64,000 nt of DNA from Blakeslea trispora (lineage: Eukaryota; Mucoromycota; Mucoromycetes; Mucorales; Choanephoraceae). Shown here in pieces: positions 1 through 11,865 of this stretch. The stretch lies in the NCBI GenBank assembly GCA_025331445.1, contig JAIWNE010000013.1:186001-250000 (forward strand), read 5' to 3'. The notes below the pieces were generated by a model. That model made no database searches. It had not been told where the DNA came from and worked only from the letters and a program-made list of their open reading frames with translations. Position 1 is the stretch's first letter. The number at the start of each line of letters is the position of its first letter. The position numbers and the translations under genes were made by a program.

Positions 1-159
1 ACAAGAAATGGAATTAAATGAATCTGGATGCCATAGTATACTTAGGAAGAAAAAGAGCTATCTAATCATGACAACTTGGTTCATTCAATTCCATTTCTTT
101 TAGAATGGTTATCAATCACGGTTAAATTTCGGGGGTGAAGCTTTCAATGTATATCTCTA
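1..159. repeat. MITE-like long-hairpin element, copy A (cut by window edge)
   Basis: Left arm (from before position 1 to about 34), a 33-nt loop (about 35-67) and a right arm ending in ATATCTCTA at 151-159. The arms are partly complementary; for example, GGAATTAAATGAAT near the left edge faces ATTCAATTCC near 95. Loop and right arm clearly match the complete element at 53736-53950, including the loop core GAAGAAAAAGAGCT and the arm motif TTATCAATCAC. There is no coding capacity. The left end is missing because the window starts inside it. This copy is more diverged between arms than copy B, suggesting an older insertion. Confidence 0.75.
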
Positions 160-565
160 AAAGGCATAGTTGTATTGAAAATCCAGACCAGTAAGAAAAA
201 AAGCATTAGAGTGATATTCATACAAATGCTTGAAACGGCTTGTATAATAGCTTGTACCAAAAATTACGTTGTTTGACTATCAACACTATATATGATAGAC
301 CGCTAATGAGAACAAATGACTCTTTGTTCCCAACTGATTCAATGCTCCTCATTATATCTTTTCTTTTTTGGCTTTTTTATAGTAGCTATTTTATATTTCA
401 TTGGTAGTCTCTAGTTTCGCAGCAATGACGCATTGCACCAATTGATTTTGTCACAAATCGGAGATCGGTAGGATCTGTCAAAATAAATACTTAAAGTTGA
501 TTTTTCTACCTTTCTTTTTTTTTTCACAAAAAGAAATTATACTCTATCTTTATTAATTAATTATT
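160..565. other. Gene-free 5' flank of the Fpg gene
   Basis: No convincing ORF. The last 60 bases are T/C-rich with an AT-rich TTAATTAATTATT stretch directly before the ATG at 566, typical of the promoters in this window. No TATA box was confidently placed. Confidence 0.5.
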
Positions 566-2021
566 ATGCCTGAAATTGCTGAAGTAAGCTCAACAGAAAC
601 TTGCAAGAAGAACACGAATTGATCAGAATTGACTGTTCCATAGGTTGAAAGAGCTCGCTTGCGTTTACATAGACAATGTTTGAACCACAAAATAACCGAT
701 GTTGAAGTGGTAAGCAGAATTGAGAAGCAGTTTGCATATCAGGCTCCTTACCCGTGCGATCTTGTAGGTACAAGACACCAACATATTTAAGGATGTGAGC
801 CCGGATGAATTTGCAGCTACAATTTTAAACAAAACAGTTGTTGGAACAAAGCGTTGGGGAAAATATTTTATTTTGAGTAAGATGAAACAGCTGCTGCTAC
901 AAACCATAACTCGAATACTGACACATAGCAGTGCTTGATAATGATGGGCCTCATATTGTAGGTCACCTTAGCTTGACCGGTGGTCTTCGAGTGAGTTGAA
1001 GGAAAAAGGATCGGCTCAAGGAAAGATATACTAATCTACTACGCAATTCCTTTTTTCTTTATCTTTTAGTTCAAGCACGAAGAATTAGCAAAAGGATTGG
1101 ATTGGCCACCTCGTTTTCACAAGCTGTTAGTTACATTCACACATCCGGAAACAGGAAACAAGGTAGAATTTGGCTTCAAAGACCCATTAAGATGGGCTCG
1201 TCTCCGGCTCATTCCAGGAGACCCTTTGGTGGTTCCTCCGATTAGTAAACTAGGCTTTGATCCCATCCTGAATATGCCCGATTTTGAGAAGTTCAAAAAG
1301 TTAGTGATTCGTCGTGCTGTACCTACCAAGGCACTACTGTTGGATCAGTCTTTTGCAGCAGGCATTGGAAATTGGGTTGCAGATGAAATTTTGTTCCAGG
1401 CCAAGATTCATCCTGCGCAATACACAAACACACTGACGGATCAAGAAGTCAGTGATATGTATCACAAAATGAAATATATTTGCGATCTCGCTGTATCTGT
1501 AGAGGCGGACGAAAGTAAATTCCCAGAGTATTGGCTCATGAAACACCGCTGGAATAAGGGAAAGAAAAATGAAGTTAAAGGACGGCTACCTAATGGTTTA
1601 TTGTTGAAGTTTGAAACTGTAAATATTTCAGATTTGGTACCACAAAAAAAGGGGCGTCATTAACTAACCGAACACATGATAGGTTGGTGGAAGAACATCC
1701 GCTTATGCTCCAGATATACAAAAGCTACGAGTTTCTGAAAATCATGTTGTAAAGAAAGCACCTAAAAGAAGAAAGAAGGAAACTGATTTTAAAGTCTTCC
1801 AAGACTCAGAGACCGACGAAGAAGAACAAAAGGTTGTCAAGAAAGTAAACAATAGAAAAACAAAGACAACCAATTTTACTGCTACTCGTTTTAAGAAAGA
1901 AAACGACGCACCAATTAAAGATATTGAAATTAAGAAGGAACTGGAGCAACCATCAAAGCCAATTCTACGTCTCTCTCAACGTTACAACCTTAGACAACCA
2001 AAAGACAGTCTTGTACAGTAA
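566..2021 (+). CDS. Formamidopyrimidine-DNA glycosylase (Fpg/MutM, zincless fungal/plant type)
   Basis: Base-excision repair enzyme that removes oxidised purines and nicks the abasic site. Six exons: 566-583, 644-709, 768-876, 929-990, 1070-1618, 1683-2021 (380 aa). The N-terminus MPEIAEVERARL supplies the catalytic Pro and Glu after Met removal; the Lys in RWGKYF matches the family's conserved lysine. The helix-two-turn-helix region is LLDQSFAAGIGNWVADEIL. Instead of a zinc finger the C-terminal domain has GGRTSAYAPDIQKL, the zincless finger of plant and fungal Fpg. An apparent stop at 1661 disappears when the intron 1619-1682 is removed, which joins KFET to VGGRTS exactly where homologues continue. 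The C-terminal ~100 residues are Lys/Glu-rich, probably a DNA-binding or nuclear tail. Function is inferred from motifs; exon phases all agree. Confidence 0.93.
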
Positions 2022-2593
2022 ATATCTCTTTTATTTTGTTTTTGTAAATAAATTGCTCAAAAAGAAACAAAGTGCTTCTAGTCTCAATTTGAAACCTTAC
2101 CAAAAACATTGGCCAAATTTCCCAAAGCCATTTGCTCAAGTTCAAAGGAGAGGAATTATTCTTGCATGGGCTCGTATCCTTCTCTAGCGACAGCATCTAA
2201 TTGTATTTTCTTTAGCTATCTTGACAATTACTGCTAATCCGTCTTTATCAAAATAAAACTGATTACTTTGTATATCATTCTCTATTTTTTTTGTATCTTG
2301 AGAGGTCTATCAGTTGAACAGTTTTAATTTTTTACTTTCAAATTGCAGACAGTATCATGTCTGATAGCAGTGGCAAATCAGGCTTGTCTTACATTAATTG
2401 GAAACATTCCAGCTCCGAAATAACGTTTCTCAACTTTATGCAGAGCATGCTGCTGTTCAGACCTACGAACAAAAGAAAGGAAGTTCAAGGTTTTCGAGTT
2501 TCCATGCTAGCATCATCAATATAAGCAAAAAACACCGTCTATTAGGAGACAATAGCCTCAACATTATTTGATGGTCAAGCATTGTCTTAATGT
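2022..2593. other. Gene-free stretch
   Basis: 3' flank of the Fpg gene, then AT-rich DNA with short unconnected frames only. The right part (from about 2450) may be further decayed sequence of the pseudogene that follows on the minus strand, but I cannot support a reading frame. Confidence 0.4.
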
Positions 2594-2990
2594 CTAGAGC
2601 TTCGACTTGTTACTCAAAGCCTGTGTCACCTTTGCATTAACATTCTTGACTTCAATACACAACAATCCAAAGTCATCATAGTTGTTATATGATAAAAAAA
2701 ATCAGGCACAAAAGAACCAGCGCACTCTGAATTGTCAATCGGCTTCTTTCTTTTTTTTACCCGCAGAAGAGGAAGCACCAGCAGAAGAAGAGGACGATAA
2801 CTCAGCATCCATATTTATATGTGCTTACTTCAACAGTAAGTCTTTTTCTTGTATAGCTCATATTTCTGGCTGTACTTATGACTTTGGCGATTATAGGGAA
2901 AGCAATCTGCTTTGGTATTACAGAAGAAATAGACGAAACTAATACTTGCTTTGATGTCAACACTCTTATCGGTAAATCTTGTTGGCTCAA
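2594..2990 (-). pseudogene. Remnant of a PD-(D/E)XK-like accessory protein
   Basis: Minus-strand reading gives GSFVPDFF, then, after a one-base shift in a run of eight T, LSYNNYDDFGLLCIEVKN and a stop after NKSKL. A Pro-Asp followed about 17 residues later by Glu-Val-Lys is the core signature of PD-(D/E)XK nuclease-fold proteins. The same layout (KPDF...VEVKK) occurs in the broken gene at 51866-52770. Upstream minus-strand frames to about 3165 stay open with few stops and may belong to it. One frameshift, an early stop and no full-length frame argue for a pseudogene. The family assignment is inference; no catalytic activity is claimed. Confidence 0.45.
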
Positions 2991-3413
2991 TGTCTCTGAT
3001 TGTACCTGAATTGCTTAAAGTACTTTTGGTGTATCGAATGGTAGTGTATAGTGCTAATGAAGCCTATACATCCCTTCCTGTTTTATTTTGCAACAACGAT
3101 GCATTGCTCAAAATAGCTAATAAGCCTTTGTCTTTGGTGCCTCAAGGGGGATCATGTATTATTTTTATTGTTCCTGTGAAAACAGCACACCCCACTTGTA
3201 GTAGGATCCTCTAGAAATTGACTAATTTCAACACTTTCGAATTTCACCTGATTATCTAGAGCAAAGACTCTTTACTTGGTAACATCCAGCCTCTCCATTC
3301 AGCTATTCATTTTTACCCTCTACCCTAAAAGGTTTTTAGCTCTCGATCTATCCCGGGCAATTTTGTCTAAATAGATTGTGTGCCCAGTTGGGATTTTTTT
3401 TTGTAAATAAAAC

Positions 3414-4433
3414 ATGCTTTTAAACATAACTGTATCGTTGGCCTTGCTGGGTTTGAGCCACCATTACTTTTTGAAAAGAACAACAGATCGCAAAAACAAG
3501 ATCGAAACTAAACATGAACGCGTTGTTATTGTTGGCTCTTCCTCTGGTATTGGGAAGGAGTGCGCACTTAAATATGCTAGTCGTGGTGCAAAACTAGTGC
3601 TCTTTGCTCGAAGAAAAGAGCTCCTTGAACAACTAAAACAAGAATGCCTATCTACGGGATCCTCTGAGGTCGCTGTTTTAGCAGGCGATGCAACTATGCA
3701 AGACGATTTGGTTCAGTTAGCCCGGTTAACAAAAGATACCTTTGGTGGTTGTGTCGACACTGTTATTTATTGCGCAGGTGCCATTTCAGTCAGACCGTTT
3801 ATGGAAGCATGTGGAATTCAAGTAAACCGACAAGAGGGATCCCCAAACCCATCGGTTACAGAAGCAAAGATGAGTCAGGTTAACGATGCTTTGCAAGATA
3901 TCACTATGTTGAACTATTATGGTGCTGTCTGGACAGCAGCTCAATTCATACCACTTTTGATCCCTTCCAAGTCTCCTAATCTGCTTATCGTTTCCTCAAT
4001 GGCAGGTAAATTCTAAAAAAAAGAAAAGAAAGGAAAATGTATGCATATGTTGATGTGCAAATTAGGCAAAGCAGGTGCACCCACTAGGTCGCTATACGCT
4101 GGTTCCAAACATGCATTACATGGATTTTTTGACTCTCTACGCACGGAAGTCAGTGCTTATAACATACATATTGGCTTGATCTGCCCTGGTACAGTAGATA
4201 CTGATCTGAGACACTTTGCTGTTGATAAGTCACTAGGTGAAGGAGAAGTTGCTGGATCGAAAAAGAACAAGTTGTCTGCAGAAACAGTTGCAAAACGCAT
4301 AATTCAAGCAAGTGATTTACGTCAAAGAGAGATCTATATTCCAAGTTGGTTTGGTTATGCTGCTATTTGGGGCAAGCTGCTGGCTCCTGAATTGATAGAT
4401 TATGTTGCACAACGCAAATATAGTGCTAAATAA
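3414..4433 (+). CDS. Short-chain dehydrogenase/reductase, membrane-anchored (DHRS7-like)
   Basis: NAD(P)-dependent oxidoreductase; substrate unknown. Two exons, 3414-4005 and 4066-4433 (319 aa). Residues 1-20 form a hydrophobic anchor (MLLNITVSLALLGL), as in ER-membrane SDRs. The Rossmann nucleotide-binding motif GSSSGIG is at 41-47, a CAG motif (variant of NAG) follows mid-domain, the catalytic Ser lies in VSSMAG and the catalytic YxxxK is Tyr208/Lys212 in YAGSK. The intron joins SSMAG to KAGAPTRSLYAGSK, a junction expected for the family. The 3' end of the gene faces the convergent mitochondrial carrier 75 bp away. 3-ketodihydrosphingosine reductase is a related alternative identity. Confidence 0.88.
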
Positions 4434-4508
4434 GAAATTCAAATGTTCTAAATAAAAGAAACAAAACAAAGAAAACACGAGGATTTGAGTATAGTTGTTT
4501 TCTAGTTC

Positions 4509-5809
4509 TTATTGATTGTATGACTTTAAGGCATCTATTGTCATTTCGTAAGCAAAGAAAGTAACTGCATTAGCAGGAAATGCTCTGGCCATTGCAGGGC
4601 CAATACCATTGAAGAAAGCTTTAGGTCCTTTCGTTCTTAAAATGTCCTTGAAAACTTGAGTATAACTTTTATACCTTTTTCAAAAAAAAAAGAACGTGAG
4701 CATGTTGATTTTTATTCGTCTGTTTTCTTTTTCAAATACCTCAAATCATTTTGGTAGCAGCTCTTGATGACATCTTGAGGATAAGAAGGAACCCAGGCAG
4801 CTAGACCGGATAGACCTCCTGCTATCAGCAAATCCAATGTTGACAACTGGTTGTCTTTGTTCATTGATTGAAGTAATTTCTTTGATGTTTCATAACAAAC
4901 TAAATTTGGCAGAAAGGAGCATAAATCATCACAAGCAGCCTTATGCTGTATATGAATCACTTACAGAAATAGGCAAAATAGCCAGGAACATCTCTCATCA
5001 AAGTCATTCCCATACCTCTATATATGCCCATCCATCCTTGTGATCGAACATTTCGTATCCCACAATCGATAACACCTCTGTACTAAAATTAAAGTGAGAT
5101 CAGAAAAGTACATAAACAGATACTCTGTTTAGAGACATACAGGAGATTCTAGCTTTCCTTTCATGCCTATAAATCCTTTTGGATCTTGCGTTTGCAACTT
5201 GACTTTTAAAAGTTCAATTGGACAGTTTAGAAATGCCATAACAGATCCTGCCATTGATCCTGCTATGCCTATCTCAGCTTTCGGGAGGCAAAAAAAAATC
5301 CATTAATTACAATCAGCCCGCCTTTTTTTGACATATATCAAGACTTACCAATTGATAATGGTTTATTGTCTTTTTGTAATAACCTTTTGAAATATCCATT
5401 TGACATAAACATAACTGCATTACTATCCAATTGAGGTCAATTTCATGCGCCAATTCAAGTTTCGCTATATATAAAATAATTACCAAAAACCAATACCAGC
5501 TAAAGGAGGCATAACACCTCGATAAAGTCCTTTTAGCTTGTCACTTGTATGTTAGAAAGACATATACAGTAAGATAGTATCAAATCATTCTATGCTTACG
5601 CCTTCTTGTCGTACGAGTTGCTGCATGCAATCAGTGGCATTTTTGTAAAGAGGCGGTGAAGGCTGTGTTTGCATGCGGACCTTGACTGTATCGAGAGGTT
5701 GGCCAACAAGTACTTGAGACCAGCCTCCGATTGTCCCAGCAATAATATCTTGAGCGATTCCGGGGATTTCCATGCGGCTCTTCTGTTGGTGTTGTTTCAA
5801 GGTAGCCAT
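4509..5809 (-). CDS. Mitochondrial carrier family (SLC25) protein
   Basis: Inner-membrane solute carrier. Seven exons on the minus strand: 5600-5809, 5484-5536, 5349-5422, 5141-5277, 4965-5082, 4740-4899, 4509-4674. All three signature repeats are visible: PLDTVKVRMQTQ, PIELLKVKLQTQ and YPQDVIKSCYQ, each with the Px[DE]xx[KR] pattern that begins each domain. The family's six membrane helices are predicted by this three-repeat layout. The first repeat is most like carnitine/acylcarnitine and YMC1-type carriers, but the third has Gln at a position usually acidic or basic and the substrate cannot be told from sequence. Exon phases are all consistent, giving about 305 residues, the usual family size. 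Confidence 0.9.
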
Positions 5810-6552
5810 TGTATAATGTCAAAAGGATGAAAATCGAACGAGCTGAAAGAAATTAGGCACCAGGATTGTGTTGTATATATAAAAAAAAAGAGACACCCGT
5901 CACAGAAAAACCAGTGTAACTCAGGAACCTGTCTGTCAAATAGCCAAGCAGATTAAACTCACTTCTACTCCCTTTTATAGTAATTTCTTAAGCAAAATGG
6001 CTAGCCACATCTAAAGCCTTGGTATTTGTATCCTTCAAAAGAATCAGCTCGTATTCACAACAAAGCTTTTTGTAATCTCAAAATGAAAGCTTTTATTTCT
6101 GTAGAAGGAATAAGCTACTGTTGAATTCTGCAGAAAAACAAAAAAAAAGAAAGATAGAAAAAGAAAAGCTCAAACACTTGTAATTTATCTTTGCTATAAT
6201 GGGATCGCTGATTGCCCTAAAACCCCATTTAGATGTAGTATGCTGATATAGCACAGATCAAGAAACATGTTTGCGCGTATATGCTTGAATTTGTCCCAAA
6301 AAGATGAACAATGTGTCCGAATTTGAACACTGCTTGATCTTAACATGCTCATTCAGTTTCTCCCCCTTTTGGCTATCTCAGAAAAAAAATTTTTTTTTTT
6401 CACGCAGTTTATAATTTTATTTTTTATTTTTTAGAGTTGCCATCCCTTCCATCAAGGATTGGTTCATTTCATCTTCATCTTGTGAATCTTGATCCAACAA
6501 CACCTTCTTTTCTTTCTCACTTGCGTTTCATTAAGCCCTCAGGAATAACAAT
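5810..6552. other. Divergent promoter region between carrier and E2 genes
   Basis: Both neighbours are transcribed outward, so this 743-bp spacer should hold two promoters. It contains A- and T-runs and a CT-rich stretch ahead of 6553. No ORF or repeat is supported. Confidence 0.5.
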
Positions 6553-7553
<1,001 letters not shown>

Positions 7554-8778
7554 ATGTCTATTGCTGCCTCTCTCTCTCTTTCTTCTTTTTCATATTTCAT
7601 TTCTCTGTTTCTCTCACTCATCATAAACTATCTGCATACAATCCTTTAAATAAACAAATTAAAATAAAAAAAGCTGTTATGCATTTTTGCCAACAAAATG
7701 CTTGCTTTCTTCTTCCTATAAAACTAAAAGGACTAGGTAACCAACAACTTACTTAGCTTAGCAACATACAAAAGTCATGATTTCACTTTTACAAGTAATA
7801 TTGTAATTTGCTCAGAAACTACTCATACAAAGACAAATCATTTCAAAAGTAGCAGTGTCTTTCATTCAAGATCACTCACACTAAGCAAACGAGGATAGAA
7901 TAGATCACGCGAGTGGTGGGCAGTAGATGCTGAATACGTAAAGTTTACCTGAATGGCTTTCAGAGATGTACTTGCAGTCTCGATTTCAGTTATTGATATT
8001 TCAATGCTGACATATCCATACTCGGGTAAACACACGTATGTTGATTACTTCCAATGATAGATCCACCTTGATAGTCATTGTCTTCTCGACACATACAAGA
8101 CTTTCAAACGTCAAGAATCGCTAGGATTTTACGCTTACTTTGTACACGCTACCTGGGCCATTCTTCTTTCGACTTCTTTTGTTTAAACCAGCTCTTCTGC
8201 TCTAACAATTTTCGGAAATAGTGTATGCAACAGTTTTTCTCCTGTTGTCATACTCTAGACAATAGTAAGCGGGAAAAGAAATAATAAAAAAAATTTAATC
8301 AATATCAATCAATCTTTCAAACGTTTACAAACAGAATGTATTTTACGGGTAACTACTGAAGATAAGCTTATTTGGTATATTTATTTCGCGTTTTTTCTTT
8401 TTGTATATTAAATGAGAACAAAATGAAGTTTGCGACAAACACGCGCTATGATATCAGTTTTACATTAAAAAAATAAGCTAAAATATATTCATTTGATTTT
8501 AGATTCCTGCTTGCATTTCTATTTTGGTCTAACAAGTTAACTGAGTTTTTAAGATAACAGGGGATTCAGATTTGTTGCGATTATGTTTAATCATACGTTG
8601 TATCTAAAGCTGATCATTTCGGTTTTACAATTTGAGAGTTGATCTGGGATGATGTAATTCTTTTTTTCTAATTTGAAAAAAAAAAAAAAGATATAAAGTC
8701 ATTCTTCACTTGAAAGGTCTTCTTTTTCTTTTTCTTTTTTGATTTCTGTATTGATTTTAAATTATTACATTATAAAAA
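7554..8778. other. Gene-free stretch: E2 3' flank and aldolase promoter
   Basis: About 1.2 kb with only short, stop-rich frames. The right end carries an A-run, a TATA box (8692-8697) and the C/T-rich tract TCTTCTTTTTCTTTTTC just before the aldolase start, an arrangement common at highly expressed fungal genes. Confidence 0.55.
8692..8697 (+). promoter_or_regulatory. TATA box of the aldolase gene
   Basis: TATAAA, 82 bp upstream of the aldolase ATG at 8779, followed by a pyrimidine tract. Position and strand fit a strong glycolytic promoter. Assigned by sequence and spacing only. Confidence 0.6.
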
Positions 8779-9408
8779 ATGGGTCTCTTAGATATTGTTC
8801 CTGCTGGTGTCGTTACTGGTGATAACCTCAAGAAGCTTTTCGATTACGGTAAGTTGAGACTTCTCTTCATGTACCTCATAGAAGTGCAAAAAGAAACTGA
8901 CTGTATTTATGCTCTATAGCTCAAGAAAACAAGTTCGCCATCCCCGCTATTAACTGTACTTCTACCAGGTAAGATTTGTGTTCACAAACAGAGTTGTCAT
9001 GATCCACACAAACAAACAAACACGTCTTGGGAAAGTATGGAAAAAAATTGAAACATGCGGAGTTGGTGACTTAGCCCCTCCCCCATGATATCGCTTAATT
9101 TTCTGTATGCGTGTGTTTGAATGTGTGTGTACATGTCAACGCTGGTTTCAAAACCAATAAACAATAACAAGCAAGAAGGAAAGCATAAAATACTCACACA
9201 CACATATATTCTAGTACTGTTAACGCTGCTCTCGAAGCTGCCAGAAAGAACCAATCTCCCATCGTCATCCAATTCTCTAACGGTGGTGCTGCTTACGTTG
9301 CCGGTAAGGCCATTGACAACAAGAACCAAGAAGCCTCCATTCTCGGTGCTGTTGCCGGTGCTCAATACGTTCGTGCCGTTGCTAAGGCTTACGGTGTCCC
9401 TGTTGTCA

Positions 9409-9462
<54 letters not shown>

Positions 9463-10172
9463 CTGCTGACGAAGAATACTTCAAGGCTCACGGTGAACCT
9501 CTCTTCTCTTCTCACATGTTGGATCTTTCCGAAGAACCCATGGAAGAAAACATTGAAATCTGTGTCAAGTACCTCAAGCGTATGGCCGCTATCAACTGTT
9601 TCCTCGAAATGGAAATCGGTATTACCGGTGGTGAAGAAGATGGTGTTGACAACTCTGATGTTGACAATGCTGCTCTCTACACTCAACCTGAAGATATCTG
9701 GGAAATCTACCGTGAATTCTCCAAGATCACTCCTCTCTTCTCTATTGCTGCTGCTTTCGGTAACGTTCACGGTGTCTACGCTCCCGGTAACGTCAAGCTT
9801 CACCCTGAACTCTTGGGTAAGCACCAAGCTTACGTCAAGGAACAACTCAAGTCTGACAACGACAAGCCTGTCTACTTTGTCTTCCACGGTGGTTCCGGTT
9901 CTACTGACCAAGAAATCCAAACTGCCCTTGAACACGGTGTTGTCAAGATGAACATTGACACTGATACCCAATGGGCCTACTGGACTGGTCTCCGTGACTT
10001 CTACGAAAAGAACAAGGATTACCTCCAAAGCCAAGTTGGTAACCCCGAAGGTGCCAACAAGCCCAACAAGAAGTACTATGATCCTCGTGTCTTCATCCGT
10101 GCTGCCGAAACCTCCATGGTTGACCGTATCGTTGTTGCTCTTGATGCCTTGAACAACAAGAACGTTTTGTAA
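8779..10172 (+). CDS. FBA1: Fructose-bisphosphate aldolase, class II
   Basis: Zinc-dependent cleavage of fructose-1,6-bisphosphate to two triose phosphates in glycolysis and its reversal in gluconeogenesis. Three exons: 8779-8848, 8920-8968, 9215-10172 (358 aa, the usual fungal length). Key segments seen: IPAINCTSTSTVNAALEAAR, the HSDHC motif with catalytic Asp108 and zinc ligand His109, EMEIGITGGEEDGVDN, the zinc-ligand His in FGNVHGVY, and the phosphate-binding FHGGSGS and NIDTDTQWA. Codon use is strongly biased toward GGT, GTC, CTC, AAG and GAA, unlike most neighbours, as expected for a very highly expressed gene. This bias also creates long spurious frames in other registers. The symbol is the standard yeast name for this orthologue. 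Confidence 0.97.
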
Positions 10173-11865
10173 ATAATCTCTAGATAAACCTACCTATCTT
10201 TCGCTTTTTTTTTTTCTTAAAAGAAAAGCAATGTTCATAATCACAGTGCTCGGAAACTATCCGTACACTAATAAATCTACTTTTGTGCAATAAAAAAATT
10301 AAAAAAAAAGAGCATAAGCAGAGTTTATAACAAATTCATATGTCTTTTTCATCTTGGATACAAATAACTTGGTCTTGCTGTATCATTTTGATAAGCTGTA
10401 TTGTCTCAATACTTGCAACTTTTGAAAGGCAAGGAGGGGAGAGCGGATTTCAAATAAAGAGACAAGTTGTTTTAACACGGCAGTTTAAAACATGACATTG
10501 CAAATACAATGTAATCGTTCAAATCAAAAGACAATCAGGTAAAGCTTTTCAAAAGCTTATTAATACCAGAGGAATACAAATAAAGTTATCGTCTGCTTCT
10601 AATAAATGAAATGCGACAGATTTAAACGCATTATGTTGATGTTCAATCGCAAGGCGCTAAACCACCTCTCATCTCGTTAGGCAACATAAAAGAGTGTCTC
10701 TGATCATTTGACTATTAGAAACATTGCTGGGCGATTCTAAACTTATGTCCGCATCATCATACAGCAAGAGCAAAATTTCATCATGATGAACATTGAGAAA
10801 GGGAGAGTACTATTGCTAAACGAATGGCAAATGCCGATGGTTTGACTTGAGCTTAAATTCGGCTGTCTCTAGTTATTCATGATCTTGTTATGAAAGCACA
10901 CATACATCAACGACTGTGTGTGCTGATAGAATGCGTGCAATTATCCAATTATGAGAGAAACCAATGTAATATTTCCACAGGTATAGCTACTCTAATAAAA
11001 TCAAATGAGATAAAAGGACAGAAAGTTTTTTTTTCCTTTTCAGTATCTGTAAAGAGAAAACTGGAATTGGGGAGTTCACATAGCCTATTGTTGATTTTGT
11101 TTCTCGAACAGTGTGATTGTGTTTCTTCTATGCTCTGTGTCAAGATGTTATCCATTATAAGTTCAAATAACGGATGTAGCAAGATGCTGGCTCATCAACC
11201 AACGTAATAAATTCATAGACCTTTTCGTTGATGCCTCTCTGTTCTATACTTTACGTGACATTCTTTTCAAGTCAAAAGCAAAATGCTATTTCCAAGCTTT
11301 CCTCTCTCTTCTAATAATGCCAATGAGGTAAAGGAAACTTGGACTTATTGAATTTGCAAGAACATCAACCATTGTGAGATCTACACAAATCATATGATGG
11401 ATGGATCGACAGCATTGACTATCAATCTATTGGGTTTAGCTAGTTCTTGTGTAAGCGTCATCCAAACATCGACTGATTAGCGCTAATTTTGTCATACTTT
11501 GCCATTTTGACAGCCGTTGTTTCAAATTACCTGACCTGCCAGCAGTGTACGACAGAAACTCATTTAAAGGCAGTTTATCTGATTGGACTTGGCCTATGCA
11601 ACGAGGTATTTAAATTGTACGAACGTCACTGTCAGAGCATTCATTGAACTCAGTCTTTTCTTTTTGACTCTGTAGAGCGAGACAGGCTTGCAGATCTTAA
11701 ACCTTACCACGTGTATTAGCCAATCAAATTTAAATGACCAAATGGGTCAGCATATTAAACTTCTTTATTATTATTGCAATTATTAATACTTTCTTCTCCC
11801 TTTTCTTCTTGCTTTTTTTTTTGATATTAGAATAGGATAGATTTTTCTTCTTTTTTTTTTTGTTT
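10173..11865. other. Gene-free stretch of 1.7 kb
   Basis: Aldolase 3' flank, then AT-rich DNA with no frame that looks coding on either strand. The longest frame (10890-11207, 105 codons) is low-complexity in translation and has no matching frame continuity, so it is not called. The last 100 bases are T-rich promoter sequence for the lipase gene. Confidence 0.5.

Noticed and set aside
1661..1663. Apparent premature stop in the Fpg gene
   Set aside because: It lies inside a GT-AG intron (1619-1682); splicing restores the conserved GGRTSAY segment.
5631..5822. Minus-strand frame beginning MTLYNGYLETTP
   Set aside because: Overlaps the first exon of the mitochondrial carrier in another register; the carrier frame carries the PLDTVKVRMQTQ signature.
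8997..10034. 345-codon minus-strand frame opposite the aldolase, plus a 276-codon plus-strand frame at 9121-9951
   Set aside because: Both arise from the strong codon bias of the aldolase gene; the translations are Val/Ser/Leu-rich repeats without motifs, while the real frame matches the enzyme throughout.
10890..11207. 105-codon plus-strand frame
   Set aside because: No motif, no splice partners, overlapped by an equal frame on the other strand; chance frame in AT-rich DNA.
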